From assembly GCA_000967895.1 (NCBI GenBank), contig FO203512.1, positions 2,565,350 through 2,629,349 on the forward strand: DNA of 64,000 nt, read 5' to 3'. Below, in pieces: positions 15,642 to 25,449 of the stretch (position 1 is the first letter of the stretch; each line of letters begins with the position of its first letter). The position numbers were made by a program, and so were the translations under genes. Origin of the DNA: Oleispira antarctica RB-8 (GTDB lineage Bacteria > Pseudomonadota > Gammaproteobacteria > Pseudomonadales > Oceanobacteraceae). The notes under the pieces are model-generated. The model searched no databases, had not been told where the DNA came from, and saw only the letters and a list, made by a program, of their open reading frames with translations.

Positions 15642-18560
15642 ATGCTTTTCTCTACTCGCTACAGCACCTTCTTGCTGCTGCTAATTCTGGCCGTTGCTAC
15701 CGCGGCTTATCGGATCAATATGCAATCATCAAGTCCTACCATTATCCAAAGTCCTAATGACCAACGAGAGTATCGCTCGCTTGAGCTTGATAATGGCTTA
15801 AAGGTAATTCTGGTCTCCGATAAAGAAGCTGATAAAGCAGCCGCTTCCTTAGCCGTCAATATTGGTAGCGGTGATGACCCCAAGGGCCGTGAAGGTTTGG
15901 CTCATTTTTTAGAACACATGCTATTTTTAGGTACCGAACCTTTTCCTGATTCAGGAGAATACCAAGATTACATTTCAAAACACGGTGGCACTCATAATGC
16001 TTTCACAGCTCATGATGTAACCAATTACTTTTTTGAAATTGATAATAATGATTTAGCAGGGGCACTCGACCGCTTTGCCCCTTTCTTTATCTCACCCACC
16101 TTTGATGCTGATTATGTGGAGCGTGAAAAGAATGCGGTAAACGCAGAATATACGTCAAAATCAAAAGACGATGGTCGCCGTATTTTTTCTGCTGAAAAAC
16201 AAGCGATGAACCCTGCGCATCCCTATGCACAATTTGCGACAGGCAGCTTAGCAACCTTAGAAGATCGTCCTGGCAGCTTGATTCGCGATGAGTTAATTGC
16301 CTTTTATCAGCAACACTATTCAGCCAATGAAATGACCTTCGCGTTAATAGGTAACTATGACCTCAATACGCTAGAGCAATGGACACAAGAAAAATTCAGC
16401 GCCATTCCTAAGCGCGATATCATCGCCAAAGCAAAGCGCCCAAGCTTATACCTGCAAGATCAACTCCCTCTTGATCTGCAAATTGAACCTATTAAAGAAC
16501 TGCGCCAGTTAAAACTCTCTTTTCCTATGCCAGAAAGTTTAAGCCAGTATCAATACAAGCCTTTGCAAGCCATCAGTCATTTACTGGGTCACGAGGGCGA
16601 AGGCAGTTTATTAGCGCTCTTTAAAAAACGCGGTTGGGCCGAAGGCTTAAGCGCAGGTCGTGGCGTAAGTACTCCTTGGGAATCGACATTAAGTATTAAT
16701 GTACAGCTTACCTTAGTCGGTCTTTTCCGTATTGATGAAATTACTGCTGCAGTCTTTGCTTACATCGAATTATTGCAGCAAGGCTTGCAAGACAAAGCCT
16801 TTATCGAACGCATCTATGGCGAACAACATCAACTAGCCGAACTTGCGTTTACCAACCAAGAAAAATCCAAAGCGGGCCACTATGCCGTGCGCTTAACCAA
16901 TAATTTGCGCCACAGAGAAGCCAGCCAAGTGATTTATGGCGACTACCAATGGCAAACCCCTACTGCTGATATTTTAAAGCCTTTTTTAGATCAGCTCAGC
17001 AGTAACAATTTAATCCGCACTCTTATTGCACCAGAAGTAGAAACCAATACCGTTGATACTTGGTACGATACCAAGATGATGTTGCGCCCTGCGGTTATCA
17101 AACTCATCGCAGCGAATAAAGATCCTATTTTAAAACCTCAGTATCGTGAGCAATTATTTCTACCCGAAGCCAATCCTTTTATTCCTCAATCATTTGCCTT
17201 GACCGATGCGGCTGCACAAGCAATTCCAACGACCTTAATCGATGAGGCAGGATTACGTTTATGGTATTACCCTGAGCAAGAGTTCCGCCTACCAAAAGCA
17301 AAAGTCTTCATTAACCTGCACAATAAAGACGTGGCAGATAATGCGAAAGATCGTATTATTGCGCAGCTTTTTAGCCACAGCGTGAATGAACTGATTAGCA
17401 GCTATACCTACCCAGCTTACGTTGCAGGATTAAATTATCAGCTGCATGCGAGCGGTCGTGGGCTGGAACTTTCTATGTCGGGCTATCACGATAAACTGTC
17501 TATTTTATTAGAAAAAATTGTTGATACTATGGCGTCGCTGACGGCAGAAAATGTTAGCGAAGAAGAATTCAAGCGCTATCAAGCGCAGCTTAAACGTCGC
17601 TTAGAAAATCAATTAAAAGCTAAGCCTTATGAGCGCACCATCAGTGAGTTACGTCGCTGGCTACGTAACCCAAGCTTCAGCCAAGAAGAACTGATTGCAG
17701 CATTAGACACGGTTACCTTAAAGGATGTATTAGCCTTTAATGAGCGCCTAAAACAATCTCTATATATCGATAGCTATGTTCATGGAACACTAGAGCCCGA
17801 AGCCGCTAAAGCGATCAGCGATGTGCTCAAACAAGCGTATCAGCCAAGCGGTGAACGCATTGCTCCCGCTCAGATTAGCAAGGTTCCTAATAGCACTGAA
17901 GCTAACAGCACTGAGTCTAACGGTACGACTAACCAATACCTGCAATCACTCGAGCAACAGCATCCTGACAGCGCGATGAGCTTGTATATTCAAGGTCAGC
18001 AGTTTGATCAACTAACATCGGATAAAGCCAGAGCCCATTATGCCCTGTTAGCTCAAATTATTAGCTCACCCTATTACCAATGGTTGCGCACCGAGAAAAA
18101 AATGGGCTATATCGTATCAGCCTCTCCTTTCCCACAGAATGCGGTACCGGGTTTGATTTTTATCGTGCAATCTCCTACTGCAAGCAGCGCTGAAATTCTT
18201 ACCGAATCCGAACACTTTTTTGCTGATTTCAAACAACAGCTAGCGCAATTAACCGCTAAAGAATTTGAAGATCATAAGCAAGGGCTAATCAGTCGCTTAG
18301 TCAGTAAAAAGAAAAACATGTCAGAAAAAGTGGGGCATTTTTGGCACAACATTGAAGTCAATCGTTTGAGCTTTGATACCAATGAAGCCATTGCTAAAGA
18401 AGTTGAAAATATTCAACAGGCCGATATTCAAGCCCTGTTTGAGAGCAGCATTATTGAGAAAAAAGATCCACGTTTAATATTTTCACATAGCTCACAAACA
18501 CCTGATCAGGGATGGACTGATTTATCGACCATCAAAAAGGCTGATCTAGAAAAACTATGA
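15642..18560 (+). CDS. Pitrilysin-like M16 zinc metalloprotease
   Basis: A 972-residue insulinase-family (M16A) protease matching protease III/pitrilysin in length and layout. The inverted zinc motif HxxEH is present as HFLEH (about residue 88), with the distal glutamate in AEYTSKSKDDGR about 75 residues later. Three further M16 repeats lack the zinc motif; the last contains WLRTEKKMGYIVSASPFP. The N-terminus has one hydrophobic segment (TFLLLLILAVATAAY), acting as signal peptide or anchor, so it works in the periplasm on small peptides. A Ser/Thr/Asn-rich linker lies near residues 745-765. The gene overlaps selO by 4 bases (ATGA). In Escherichia coli the homologue ptrA lies inside the rec cluster; here it is separate. 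Confidence 0.92.
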   Translation: MLFSTRYSTFLLLLILAVATAAYRINMQSSSPTIIQSPNDQREYRSLELDNGLKVILVSDKEADKAAASLAVNIGSGDDPKGREGLAHFLEHMLFLGTEPFPDSGEYQDYISKHGGTHNAFTAHDVTNYFFEIDNNDLAGALDRFAPFFISPTFDADYVEREKNAVNAEYTSKSKDDGRRIFSAEKQAMNPAHPYAQFATGSLATLEDRPGSLIRDELIAFYQQHYSANEMTFALIGNYDLNTLEQWTQEKFSAIPKRDIIAKAKRPSLYLQDQLPLDLQIEPIKELRQLKLSFPMPESLSQYQYKPLQAISHLLGHEGEGSLLALFKKRGWAEGLSAGRGVSTPWESTLSINVQLTLVGLFRIDEITAAVFAYIELLQQGLQDKAFIERIYGEQHQLAELAFTNQEKSKAGHYAVRLTNNLRHREASQVIYGDYQWQTPTADILKPFLDQLSSNNLIRTLIAPEVETNTVDTWYDTKMMLRPAVIKLIAANKDPILKPQYREQLFLPEANPFIPQSFALTDAAAQAIPTTLIDEAGLRLWYYPEQEFRLPKAKVFINLHNKDVADNAKDRIIAQLFSHSVNELISSYTYPAYVAGLNYQLHASGRGLELSMSGYHDKLSILLEKIVDTMASLTAENVSEEEFKRYQAQLKRRLENQLKAKPYERTISELRRWLRNPSFSQEELIAALDTVTLKDVLAFNERLKQSLYIDSYVHGTLEPEAAKAISDVLKQAYQPSGERIAPAQISKVPNSTEANSTESNGTTNQYLQSLEQQHPDSAMSLYIQGQQFDQLTSDKARAHYALLAQIISSPYYQWLRTEKKMGYIVSASPFPQNAVPGLIFIVQSPTASSAEILTESEHFFADFKQQLAQLTAKEFEDHKQGLISRLVSKKKNMSEKVGHFWHNIEVNRLSFDTNEAIAKEVENIQQADIQALFESSIIEKKDPRLIFSHSSQTPDQGWTDLSTIKKADLEKL

Positions 18561-20137
18561 GCTTTTACTCATTAAGTCAGATCCCTTTTGATAATAGTTA
18601 TGCCCGCTTGCCCGAGCATTTTTATCACAAGGTAAAGCCAGCGCCGCTGCCCAATGGACAATTGGTGAGTAGTAACTCTGAATTAGCGCAGCAAATAGGC
18701 TTAGACCCTTGCAGCATTAATCCACAGCAGCTGGCTGATTTAATGACAGGGCAAACTGAGTTTAGCGGCGCTACCCCCTTGGCAATGAAATACGCTGGCC
18801 ATCAATTCGGCCAGTACAATCCAGACTTAGGTGATGGCCGAGGCTTGTTAATTGGTGAGAGCTGCTTTCAAGATGAGAACGGGATTGAAAAACGTTACGA
18901 CTGGCATTTAAAAGGCGCAGGCAAAACACGCTACTCGCGAATGGGAGATGGCCGTGCAGTATTACGCTCAAGTATTCGTGAATACCTAGTCAGCGAAGCC
19001 ATGCACGGATTAAATATTGCCACGACTCGTGCCTTAGCGCTTACCGTCAGTAGTCAGCGCGCTCACCGTGAGCGTTATGAGCTTTGTGCTACCGTATTAC
19101 GTATTAGCGAATGTCATATTCGCTTTGGCCACTTCGAGCATTTTTATTATCAAAGACGTTATGATGATTTACGAGAATTAGCCGATTATTGTATACGCCG
19201 CTACTTTCCTGAAATCATCAGTGATACCGCTGCTGAAGACAGCTTAAAAGCAAAACATTATTGGCAGTTTTTCCAAAATATTTTTCACCGTACGATTAAG
19301 CTAGTTGCCCAATGGCAAGCTTATGGGTTTGTTCATGGCGTACTGAATACCGATAACATTTCCATACTCGGCGAAAGCTTTGATTATGGCCCGTTTGAAT
19401 TTATGGATAACTGGCAAAATAATCGCATTCCCAATCACAGTGACCATGAAGGGCGTTATTCTTTTGCCAATCAGCCTGGCATTATGCAGTGGAATTTATC
19501 TTGCTTGGCACAAGCGTTAATCCCTTTGTTAGTCGATGATGAGAATTCAACAGCTGAAAAAGACGCCGATGAATCAATCGACATCGAAATCATTAATCAG
19601 CTGCTATCCAGTTATCCTGAATACTTTCAGCAAACTTGGCTTGATCTGATGGCAAAACGCTTAGGCTTAACATCAGCGCCTAAAGCCCTGTGTGATGACT
19701 TATTACAATTATTAGAACGTTTAGAAATTGATGGCTGTCGTTTCTTTTATAAACTGAGCCACTTACCCCTCAATGTTGAGCAGTTTGATATAAATTCACT
19801 GGACCTACCCAGCGTGTGGAGAAATGATAACGGCTTTGCACACTGGTTCGAACAATACTGGAACTGTTTAAAAGCCGAAGTCCACAGCAGTGAAATAGAT
19901 ACAAGCCGTTTAAGCAAGATGCAAACGGTAAATCCAAAATACATATTACGAAATTACATGCTACAAGAAGCCATAGAAGCGGCAGAAAACGGCGACTACA
20001 ACCCCGTCAATGATTTATTAAGACTGGTAAAAAAGCCTTTCGCTCACAGCCCGCTAGCCAATGATAGTGACTTTATCCGTTTTGCCGCCTCGCCCCCAGA
20101 GTGGGCACGAGACATAGAGCTGAGCTGTTCATCTTAA
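18557..20137 (+). CDS. selO: Protein adenylyltransferase SelO (YdiU)
   Basis: A 526-residue pseudokinase-fold enzyme of the SelO family, known to AMPylate proteins and linked to redox homeostasis. Family signatures are plain: DGRGLLIGE, the long LKGAGKTRYSRMGDGR block continuing into SSIREYLVSEAMH, FGHFEHF, the catalytic HGVLNTDN, and DYGPFEFMD in place of a kinase DFG. The C-terminal region ends SPPEWARDIELSCSS; some relatives carry selenocysteine there, but this copy has ordinary cysteine. Length is somewhat above the 478-residue E. coli protein, mostly through inserts near residues 230 and 330. Its ATG overlaps the M16 protease stop, indicating coupled translation. Confidence 0.95.
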   Translation: MSFYSLSQIPFDNSYARLPEHFYHKVKPAPLPNGQLVSSNSELAQQIGLDPCSINPQQLADLMTGQTEFSGATPLAMKYAGHQFGQYNPDLGDGRGLLIGESCFQDENGIEKRYDWHLKGAGKTRYSRMGDGRAVLRSSIREYLVSEAMHGLNIATTRALALTVSSQRAHRERYELCATVLRISECHIRFGHFEHFYYQRRYDDLRELADYCIRRYFPEIISDTAAEDSLKAKHYWQFFQNIFHRTIKLVAQWQAYGFVHGVLNTDNISILGESFDYGPFEFMDNWQNNRIPNHSDHEGRYSFANQPGIMQWNLSCLAQALIPLLVDDENSTAEKDADESIDIEIINQLLSSYPEYFQQTWLDLMAKRLGLTSAPKALCDDLLQLLERLEIDGCRFFYKLSHLPLNVEQFDINSLDLPSVWRNDNGFAHWFEQYWNCLKAEVHSSEIDTSRLSKMQTVNPKYILRNYMLQEAIEAAENGDYNPVNDLLRLVKKPFAHSPLANDSDFIRFAASPPEWARDIELSCSS

Positions 20138-20185
20138 CAATACAGCTCTAGATTGACGTTTATAAATCTAAAACCTCAAGCGTCC

Positions 20186-20587
20186 TTACAATAAGATAGA
20201 GCTATCAACATCGCCGTCAGCAATAATTGCAGCCACCAGAGAGAACTGTAAAAAATTAGCCGCGGTTGTAATGTGATTGTGCACCCAAAGCTGAATTTGC
20301 TCTTGCTGGTCTTCTTTATCTGCAATATGGCTTGCGTAACCTGTTAGCGTTAACTCAACCGTATGCTTAGCCAATTTCTTCTTACTTGGATCCGTCACCG
20401 CAATCAATAAACGCTGCTTTGCAAAATTCCAATCAAATAAACAAAACATTGAATCATCTTCAATATTCTCATGAAGTAAATCAAACGCGTAATCTGCAGC
20501 TTCCAATACCGCTTCTTTAAGCTCTGCTTCACTTTCATTACTTGACGTTACGCGGTGGCAAAAATTGTTATCAATTTCCCAGTTCAT
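20186..20587 (-). CDS. Hypothetical acidic protein
   Basis: A 133-residue acidic protein without signal peptide or membrane segment. It appears mixed alpha/beta: an N-terminal acidic helix (ESEAELKEAVLEAADYAFDLLHE), then strands around FCLFDWNFAKQRLLIAVTD, and a C-terminal helical part. I do not recognise it. It begins 76 bases downstream of the dihydrouridine synthase gene in the same direction, so co-transcription is possible. ATG start. Confidence 0.6.
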   Translation of the reverse strand: MNWEIDNNFCHRVTSSNESEAELKEAVLEAADYAFDLLHENIEDDSMFCLFDWNFAKQRLLIAVTDPSKKKLAKHTVELTLTGYASHIADKEDQQEQIQLWVHNHITTAANFLQFSLVAAIIADGDVDSSILL

Positions 20588-20663
20588 GTTAAATCCTAAT
20601 TTATATTGTTAATGTCGTTTGTTATTTAATTTTTCTATTAATTCTTGAGCTATTAATAAAGTT

Positions 20664-21668
20664 CTAAGATTCTAATGAGCGTTGCCACTCACTGACTTTA
20701 TTAGTCACCAATGCTTCCAAGTAACCTTCGATCGCCACCTGCATATCATCGCTTTTCTTAATGCGGCGAATCGGCATAAATAATTCATTGGCTTCTGGAT
20801 ACGACTGTCGCATCTGACTCAACCACTGTTTTGCTCGACTAGAATAATGGTGACCTTTGGAGCCGATCACTTGAACTTTACGATAATTCAAAATCATCTC
20901 GACCACACCCTGCCAACTCATTTTATCGCTAATACCGGCGATAACAGCCGCCAAATTGGGCGTTGCTAGCGCGCCCCGGCCTATCATTAAGTCGTCACAA
21001 CTTGATACTTTACGGCAATTAATCGCGTCCGCAAGCGTCCAGATTTCACCATTAGCAATAATCGAGAAGTGCTTATCTTCCCGTGCCAGTCGCTCTTTCA
21101 CCTGAGCAATGTAATGCCACTTAATCGCATCAGCTTTATAACCATCCTCTTTGGTGCGGGCATGAATCGTAATCTCATCAGCCCCAGCTTGCACAATCGC
21201 ATCGACGATTTCATGTACACAACTGGGATCATCCCAACCTAAGCGGATTTTAACTGACAAGGTTTTATCATTAGGCACTACTGCACGCATCGCAGTAACG
21301 GCATCCGAAATAAGCTGGGGTTCTTTTAACAGCGTCGCCCCACCCTTGCTTTTATTCACCGTTTTTGCCGGGCAGCCTAAGTTAAGATCAATGCCATGAG
21401 AGCCTAATTCAATAGCCCGCTGAGCATTCATCGCTAAAGTATTAGGCTGCGAGCCCAATAACTGCATACGCACGGGAACACCACTAGGAGTAAAACCATT
21501 ATTCTCCAACTCGGGAGCCAACTGATAGAAGGTACGCGGCGGCAATAACTGGTTATTTGATACCCTTAAAAATTCTGTTATGCATAAATCATAACCGCCT
21601 AAACCGGTTAATAGTTCACGAACAGTATGATCCATGACTCCTTCAAGCGGAGCTAAAACAATGCGCAT
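20664..21668 (-). CDS. dusC: tRNA-dihydrouridine synthase, DusC-like
   Basis: A 334-residue flavoenzyme of the Dus family, which reduces uridine to dihydrouridine in tRNA using NADPH and FMN. It begins with the family hallmark MRIVLAPLEGVMDHTVREL. The FMN/catalytic region DLNLGCPAKTVNKSKGGATLL carries the catalytic cysteine, followed by IRLGWDD, ITIHARTKEDGY and the FMN-phosphate segment IANGEIW...CDDLMIGRGALATPNL. The short sequence and PLEGVMD start point to the DusC subgroup (position 16 of tRNA in E. coli), although subgroup assignment by eye is not certain. It is divergent from the oxidoreductase gene. Confidence 0.9.
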   Translation of the reverse strand: MRIVLAPLEGVMDHTVRELLTGLGGYDLCITEFLRVSNNQLLPPRTFYQLAPELENNGFTPSGVPVRMQLLGSQPNTLAMNAQRAIELGSHGIDLNLGCPAKTVNKSKGGATLLKEPQLISDAVTAMRAVVPNDKTLSVKIRLGWDDPSCVHEIVDAIVQAGADEITIHARTKEDGYKADAIKWHYIAQVKERLAREDKHFSIIANGEIWTLADAINCRKVSSCDDLMIGRGALATPNLAAVIAGISDKMSWQGVVEMILNYRKVQVIGSKGHHYSSRAKQWLSQMRQSYPEANELFMPIRRIKKSDDMQVAIEGYLEALVTNKVSEWQRSLES

Positions 21669-21885
21669 AAGGTGTCGAATCCGAAATATATAATAGGCCT
21701 AGAAACACTGACCCAAAATAAAAACCGAGATCATATCAATTTCACCCTGTTAGGTAAAAGAGAAAGCGTTTTGATGACCCCTTTGGCGACTTCTGACATT
21801 ACTGTCATACAAAAAATTTGTTAGTCTGATACACAAGCTATTATAAAAACAATGACACACATTAAATATAATAAAAGGTCCGTTC

Positions 21886-23118
21886 ATGAATTCACAATAC
21901 GATGTCGTCATCTTTGGCGCTACCAGCTTTGTTGGCCAAATATTAGTGCAATATTTAGCCGATAATTTTAATAAGCCAGGCAAAGAAACACTAAACTGGG
22001 CCATTGCAGGCCGGTCTCATTCTAAATTGATGGAAGTCAAAGCACAGGTTAACCAACCCGAACTAGCTACCATCATTGCTGATGCACACGATGAAGCGGC
22101 GATTAACGCTATGTGTGCCCAAGCCAAGGTCATTATCTCGACTGTCGGCCCTTATGCGCTTTATGGCGAGACTTTAGTCAAGGTCTGCGCAGAGACAGGC
22201 ACCGATTATTGCGACCTCACGGGTGAAGTGCAATGGATTGATCGCATGTTGAAAAAATACGAAGCCACCGCCAAAGCCAGTGGCGCACACATTGTTCATT
22301 GCAGTGGCTTTGATTCAATTCCTTCCGACATGGGTGTTTATTTTACTCAGCGTGAAGCGAAGAATAATTTGGGGGAGTATTGCAACAATATATCGATGCG
22401 GGTTAAGGCGGCTAAAGGCGGCGCATCAGGTGGCACGATTGCCAGTATTTTAAACATCACTAAAGAAGTGATGAAAGACCCTGCATTGAGAAAAGACTTG
22501 GTTAATCCTTATTTGATCTGCCCACCGGGGCATAACTTTAAAACTCGCCAATTTGATACGAAAAAACCTACTTTTGATAAAAACTTCAATGGCTGGACCG
22601 CACCTTTCATTATGGCTGGTATCAATACACGCATCGTATTCCGCTCAAATGCGTTAGCAGGTAGCCCATACGGCACTGACTTTAAATACGACGAAGCTAT
22701 GTTAGTTGGTAAAGGATTGAAAGGACGTCTAACCGCAACGGGCATAGTGGCAGGATTAGGCGCCTTCTTTGTTGGCGCAGCTCTTAAACCAACGCGCTGG
22801 GTATTAGAGAACTACATGCTACCCAAGCCTGGGGAAGGTCCAACCCCAAAAGAACAAGTTGAAGGTTATTACGACATTCGCTTTATCGGCAAAACTCCTT
22901 CAGGAAAAGAAATACACACGAAGGTGATTGGCCAAGGCGATCCAGGTTACGGCTCTACCAGTCAAATGCTTGGCCAAGTCGGAGCTTGCTTAGCCCTAGA
23001 CAAAGATTTATTAGCAGATAAGGAAGGCGGCTTTTGGACAACGTCGACCCTACTGGGTGATCGTTTAATTGAGCGCTTAGAAAAAGATGCACAGCTTAAG
23101 TTTGAAGTACTAAGCTAG
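21886..23118 (+). CDS. Saccharopine-dehydrogenase-fold oxidoreductase (trans-acting enoyl reductase-like)
   Basis: A 410-residue NAD(P)-dependent oxidoreductase. The Rossmann motif is at the N-terminus (DVVIFGATSFVGQILVQYL, GxTxxxGxx type), followed by the saccharopine dehydrogenase NADP domain to about residue 150, including STVGPYALYGE and CSGFDSIPSDMGV. The second half has the features of the short-chain-lipid oxidoreductases related to mycobacterial trans-acting enoyl reductases, including a hydrophobic segment GIVAGLGAFFVGAAL near residue 290 that may contact membrane. The substrate is unknown; lysine metabolism is unlikely because no lys genes are nearby. The ATG follows AAAAGG by 7 bases. 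Confidence 0.82.
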   Translation: MNSQYDVVIFGATSFVGQILVQYLADNFNKPGKETLNWAIAGRSHSKLMEVKAQVNQPELATIIADAHDEAAINAMCAQAKVIISTVGPYALYGETLVKVCAETGTDYCDLTGEVQWIDRMLKKYEATAKASGAHIVHCSGFDSIPSDMGVYFTQREAKNNLGEYCNNISMRVKAAKGGASGGTIASILNITKEVMKDPALRKDLVNPYLICPPGHNFKTRQFDTKKPTFDKNFNGWTAPFIMAGINTRIVFRSNALAGSPYGTDFKYDEAMLVGKGLKGRLTATGIVAGLGAFFVGAALKPTRWVLENYMLPKPGEGPTPKEQVEGYYDIRFIGKTPSGKEIHTKVIGQGDPGYGSTSQMLGQVGACLALDKDLLADKEGGFWTTSTLLGDRLIERLEKDAQLKFEVLS

Positions 23119-23129
23119 TTTTAATATTC

Positions 23130-23271
23130 TTTTGCTCTTCTCCGTGAAGCGCAGCGCTCCGTGTCCTCCGTGGTGATATGTTTTTGTCTTTTAGCTAACA
23201 ACAAACCAACGTTATCAGCTACAAAAAAAATTCACCACGGAGAGCACAAAGAACACGGAGGAAAAGCAAAA
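23130..23271. repeat. Inverted pair of a 'CACGGAG' dispersed-type repeat
   Basis: Two related about 40-47-bp units face each other: 23130-23176 and 23232-23271. They share, in opposite orientation, the TTTTGCT-CTCCGTG-CTCCGTG-CTCCGTGGTGA pattern. The spacer is about 55 bases of AT-rich DNA. CACCACGGAG...ACACGGAGG modules of this kind recur in many bacterial genomes as non-coding dispersed repeats. It lies between the oxidoreductase stop and the recD stop (convergent genes) and could fold into a long stem. The apparent small frame through it is not a gene. Confidence 0.75.
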
Positions 23272-23283
23272 ATAGCCGATTTA

Positions 23284-25449
23284 TTAGTTGAACAACAAAT
23301 CCCGCAAACCACTCGCCCGCTCGATCTGCGAATTAACCCCCGCCGCAAGTACCTCATCATTTGAATATAAAGAAAAACTCTTCTTACCACGGGTGATCGC
23401 CGTATAAATTAATTCACGACTAATCACTGGCGAGTGATTCTCAGGCAATACCAAAGCGACATCCGAAAACTCAGAGCCCTGACTTTTATGAACCGTCATC
23501 GCAAACGCTGTTTCATGATCTGGCAAACGTGTCGGTAATAACTGACGTACGTTTGATTTTTCAGCGACTGACTTGTTAACGGCAGACTTAGCGCTTGAAT
23601 CGGCGGCAACAAAACACACTCTTAATTCTTGGCGGCCATCATTCCCAGCCACCATCATCGCAATACCAATATCACCGTTAAATAAATTCAATTCGTAATC
23701 ATTGCGACTGATCATAACAGGGCGACCGACATACCAGCGGTTTTGCTCTAAAGAAGCTGAACGACTATTGGCACTTGCATCGATGTTTAATAACCCTCGC
23801 CCTTGTAACAATTTCTGCACGCGCTCATTCAGCGCATGCAAACCTGAGCTGCCTTGGCGCAAGGCGCATAATAATTGAAACTCATTAAATAACTGCAAAA
23901 CGTCATACGGACAAGCACCCTGCTCAATCGCATTTAAATATTGACTGTAGCCGTTAATAACTTGCTGTTGCCACGCTTGTTCTGCCTCAACAACTCCCGC
24001 TGAATTATCTTTACTAAAAGGCGCCGCTAAACAAGTATAAGAATGAATATCTTCATATTGCAGAAAACTTTGCTGAACCTGTTTAAATTGACCTGCATTC
24101 ACAGCCGCGGCAAGCTTGCCAATACCTGACTCACTGGTAAAGCGATGACTCACTCGTAGCTGAGTTAAACTGTTGGCCATTAACGGCGCGTTGGCTTCGA
24201 CATACTGATTTAAATGATCTTGCTGAAGTCCACAAAGGGTCTCTAGCTGCTTTGCCCTTTTCGCTTGCAAACCATGAGCATGATAGCCATTAACCATCAC
24301 ACCGCTATCACACAAGTCGCCCAATACACTGCCAGCTTCTACCGAGGCTAACTGATCTTTATCACCCAATAATATTAAACGGGTATTTTCTCCCAAGGCT
24401 TCCATTAGCTGAGCCATCATGGGTAAATCAACCATAGAAGCTTCGTCAATAATCACTAAATCATAAGGTAACGTTTTCTTATGATTGTATGAAAATCCAT
24501 TAGGACGCCAGCCCAGCAATCGATGCAGAGTAAAACTGCTGACAGGAATTTTTTCGGCCAAAGGAAACGTCTGCGCAAGCTTGGCTTTGGCGGCTAAAAT
24601 AGATTCAACTAACCGCGCCGCCGCTTTTCCTGTTGGGGCCGCTAATGCGATACGCAAGTTAGGCTGCTGACTGATTAACGCCGCTAATAAGCGCGTAACC
24701 GTCGTGGTTTTTCCTGTTCCTGGGCCACCGGTAATAACACTAAAACGGTTTAAACAGGCATTGGCCGCCGCTAACATTTGCCAGTTTGGCTGCGCATTAT
24801 CGGTCTCAGGAAATAAAGCCTGTAACGTTGCACTCAGTTCATTATTAACTGTCGTTTTCTGCTCGGTTAAACGCGCACTAATGGAATAAAAAACCTGCTG
24901 TTGGTAAAACCAATAACGAGAAAAATATAATCGTCCTTGCATGACAACTAAAGGATAGTTAACGACTAAGTCATAAGGATTCTGCTGAGACAGTTGCTCT
25001 AAACTGGCACTGTTTTTTACGACATCAATTGCATGCACTGTCGTAAAACTCTGTAAATAACCCAGTACATCAGTATAACTAATACCTGTTTTTTGCGGCA
25101 TGTCATATAAATGCGAAAGTTCAATACAGACTTCGCCACGACTTAGCGCCTGACTTAGTTTAATGATCAAATAAGCGTAAAGCTTAAGACGGGTTTCATC
25201 ATGAGTACTTATCGGCTGTTTTTTTGCAGACTGCTTTTTAGAAAGTGATATTTCATTCAGGCATAAGCTATTGGCTAACTCTAAATCAATCGCCTTTAAA
25301 TTAAATTCTCGACTTTGATTTTCATACCCAATGCCTTTTTCAAAAATCGATTTAATCCAAGGCTTTAAACTTTTACCTGCATTAAAATCGATGGATTTTG
25401 GATCAGTGGCGCTTTGATCAATGGCGGTTACATTATTATGTTCAGTCAT
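23284..25449 (-). CDS. recD: Exodeoxyribonuclease V alpha subunit RecD
   Basis: The 721-residue 5'-3' helicase subunit of RecBCD, which unwinds and degrades double-strand ends until Chi. Walker A GGPGTGKT is at residues 241-248, the DEAS Walker B is in VIIDEASMVDLPMM, then LLGDKDQLASVEAG, and near the C-terminus the motif VHKSQGSEF followed by YTAITRGKK. The N-terminal 1-200 region is the RecD-specific domain that contacts RecC. It is longer than the E. coli subunit (608 residues) through low-similarity inserts near residues 440-480 and 620-635. Its ATG overlaps the recB stop by one base (TAATG). Confidence 0.96.
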   Translation of the reverse strand: MTEHNNVTAIDQSATDPKSIDFNAGKSLKPWIKSIFEKGIGYENQSREFNLKAIDLELANSLCLNEISLSKKQSAKKQPISTHDETRLKLYAYLIIKLSQALSRGEVCIELSHLYDMPQKTGISYTDVLGYLQSFTTVHAIDVVKNSASLEQLSQQNPYDLVVNYPLVVMQGRLYFSRYWFYQQQVFYSISARLTEQKTTVNNELSATLQALFPETDNAQPNWQMLAAANACLNRFSVITGGPGTGKTTTVTRLLAALISQQPNLRIALAAPTGKAAARLVESILAAKAKLAQTFPLAEKIPVSSFTLHRLLGWRPNGFSYNHKKTLPYDLVIIDEASMVDLPMMAQLMEALGENTRLILLGDKDQLASVEAGSVLGDLCDSGVMVNGYHAHGLQAKRAKQLETLCGLQQDHLNQYVEANAPLMANSLTQLRVSHRFTSESGIGKLAAAVNAGQFKQVQQSFLQYEDIHSYTCLAAPFSKDNSAGVVEAEQAWQQQVINGYSQYLNAIEQGACPYDVLQLFNEFQLLCALRQGSSGLHALNERVQKLLQGRGLLNIDASANSRSASLEQNRWYVGRPVMISRNDYELNLFNGDIGIAMMVAGNDGRQELRVCFVAADSSAKSAVNKSVAEKSNVRQLLPTRLPDHETAFAMTVHKSQGSEFSDVALVLPENHSPVISRELIYTAITRGKKSFSLYSNDEVLAAGVNSQIERASGLRDLLFN

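Noticed and set aside
20114-20150. TAGAGCTG...CAGCTCTA hairpin around the selO stop
   Set aside because: Long loop, overlaps the coding end and lacks a T-run; not convincing as a terminator.
23161-23364. 67-codon frame through the inverted repeat
   Set aside because: It runs through repeat DNA and into the end of recD on the other strand, with no ribosome site.
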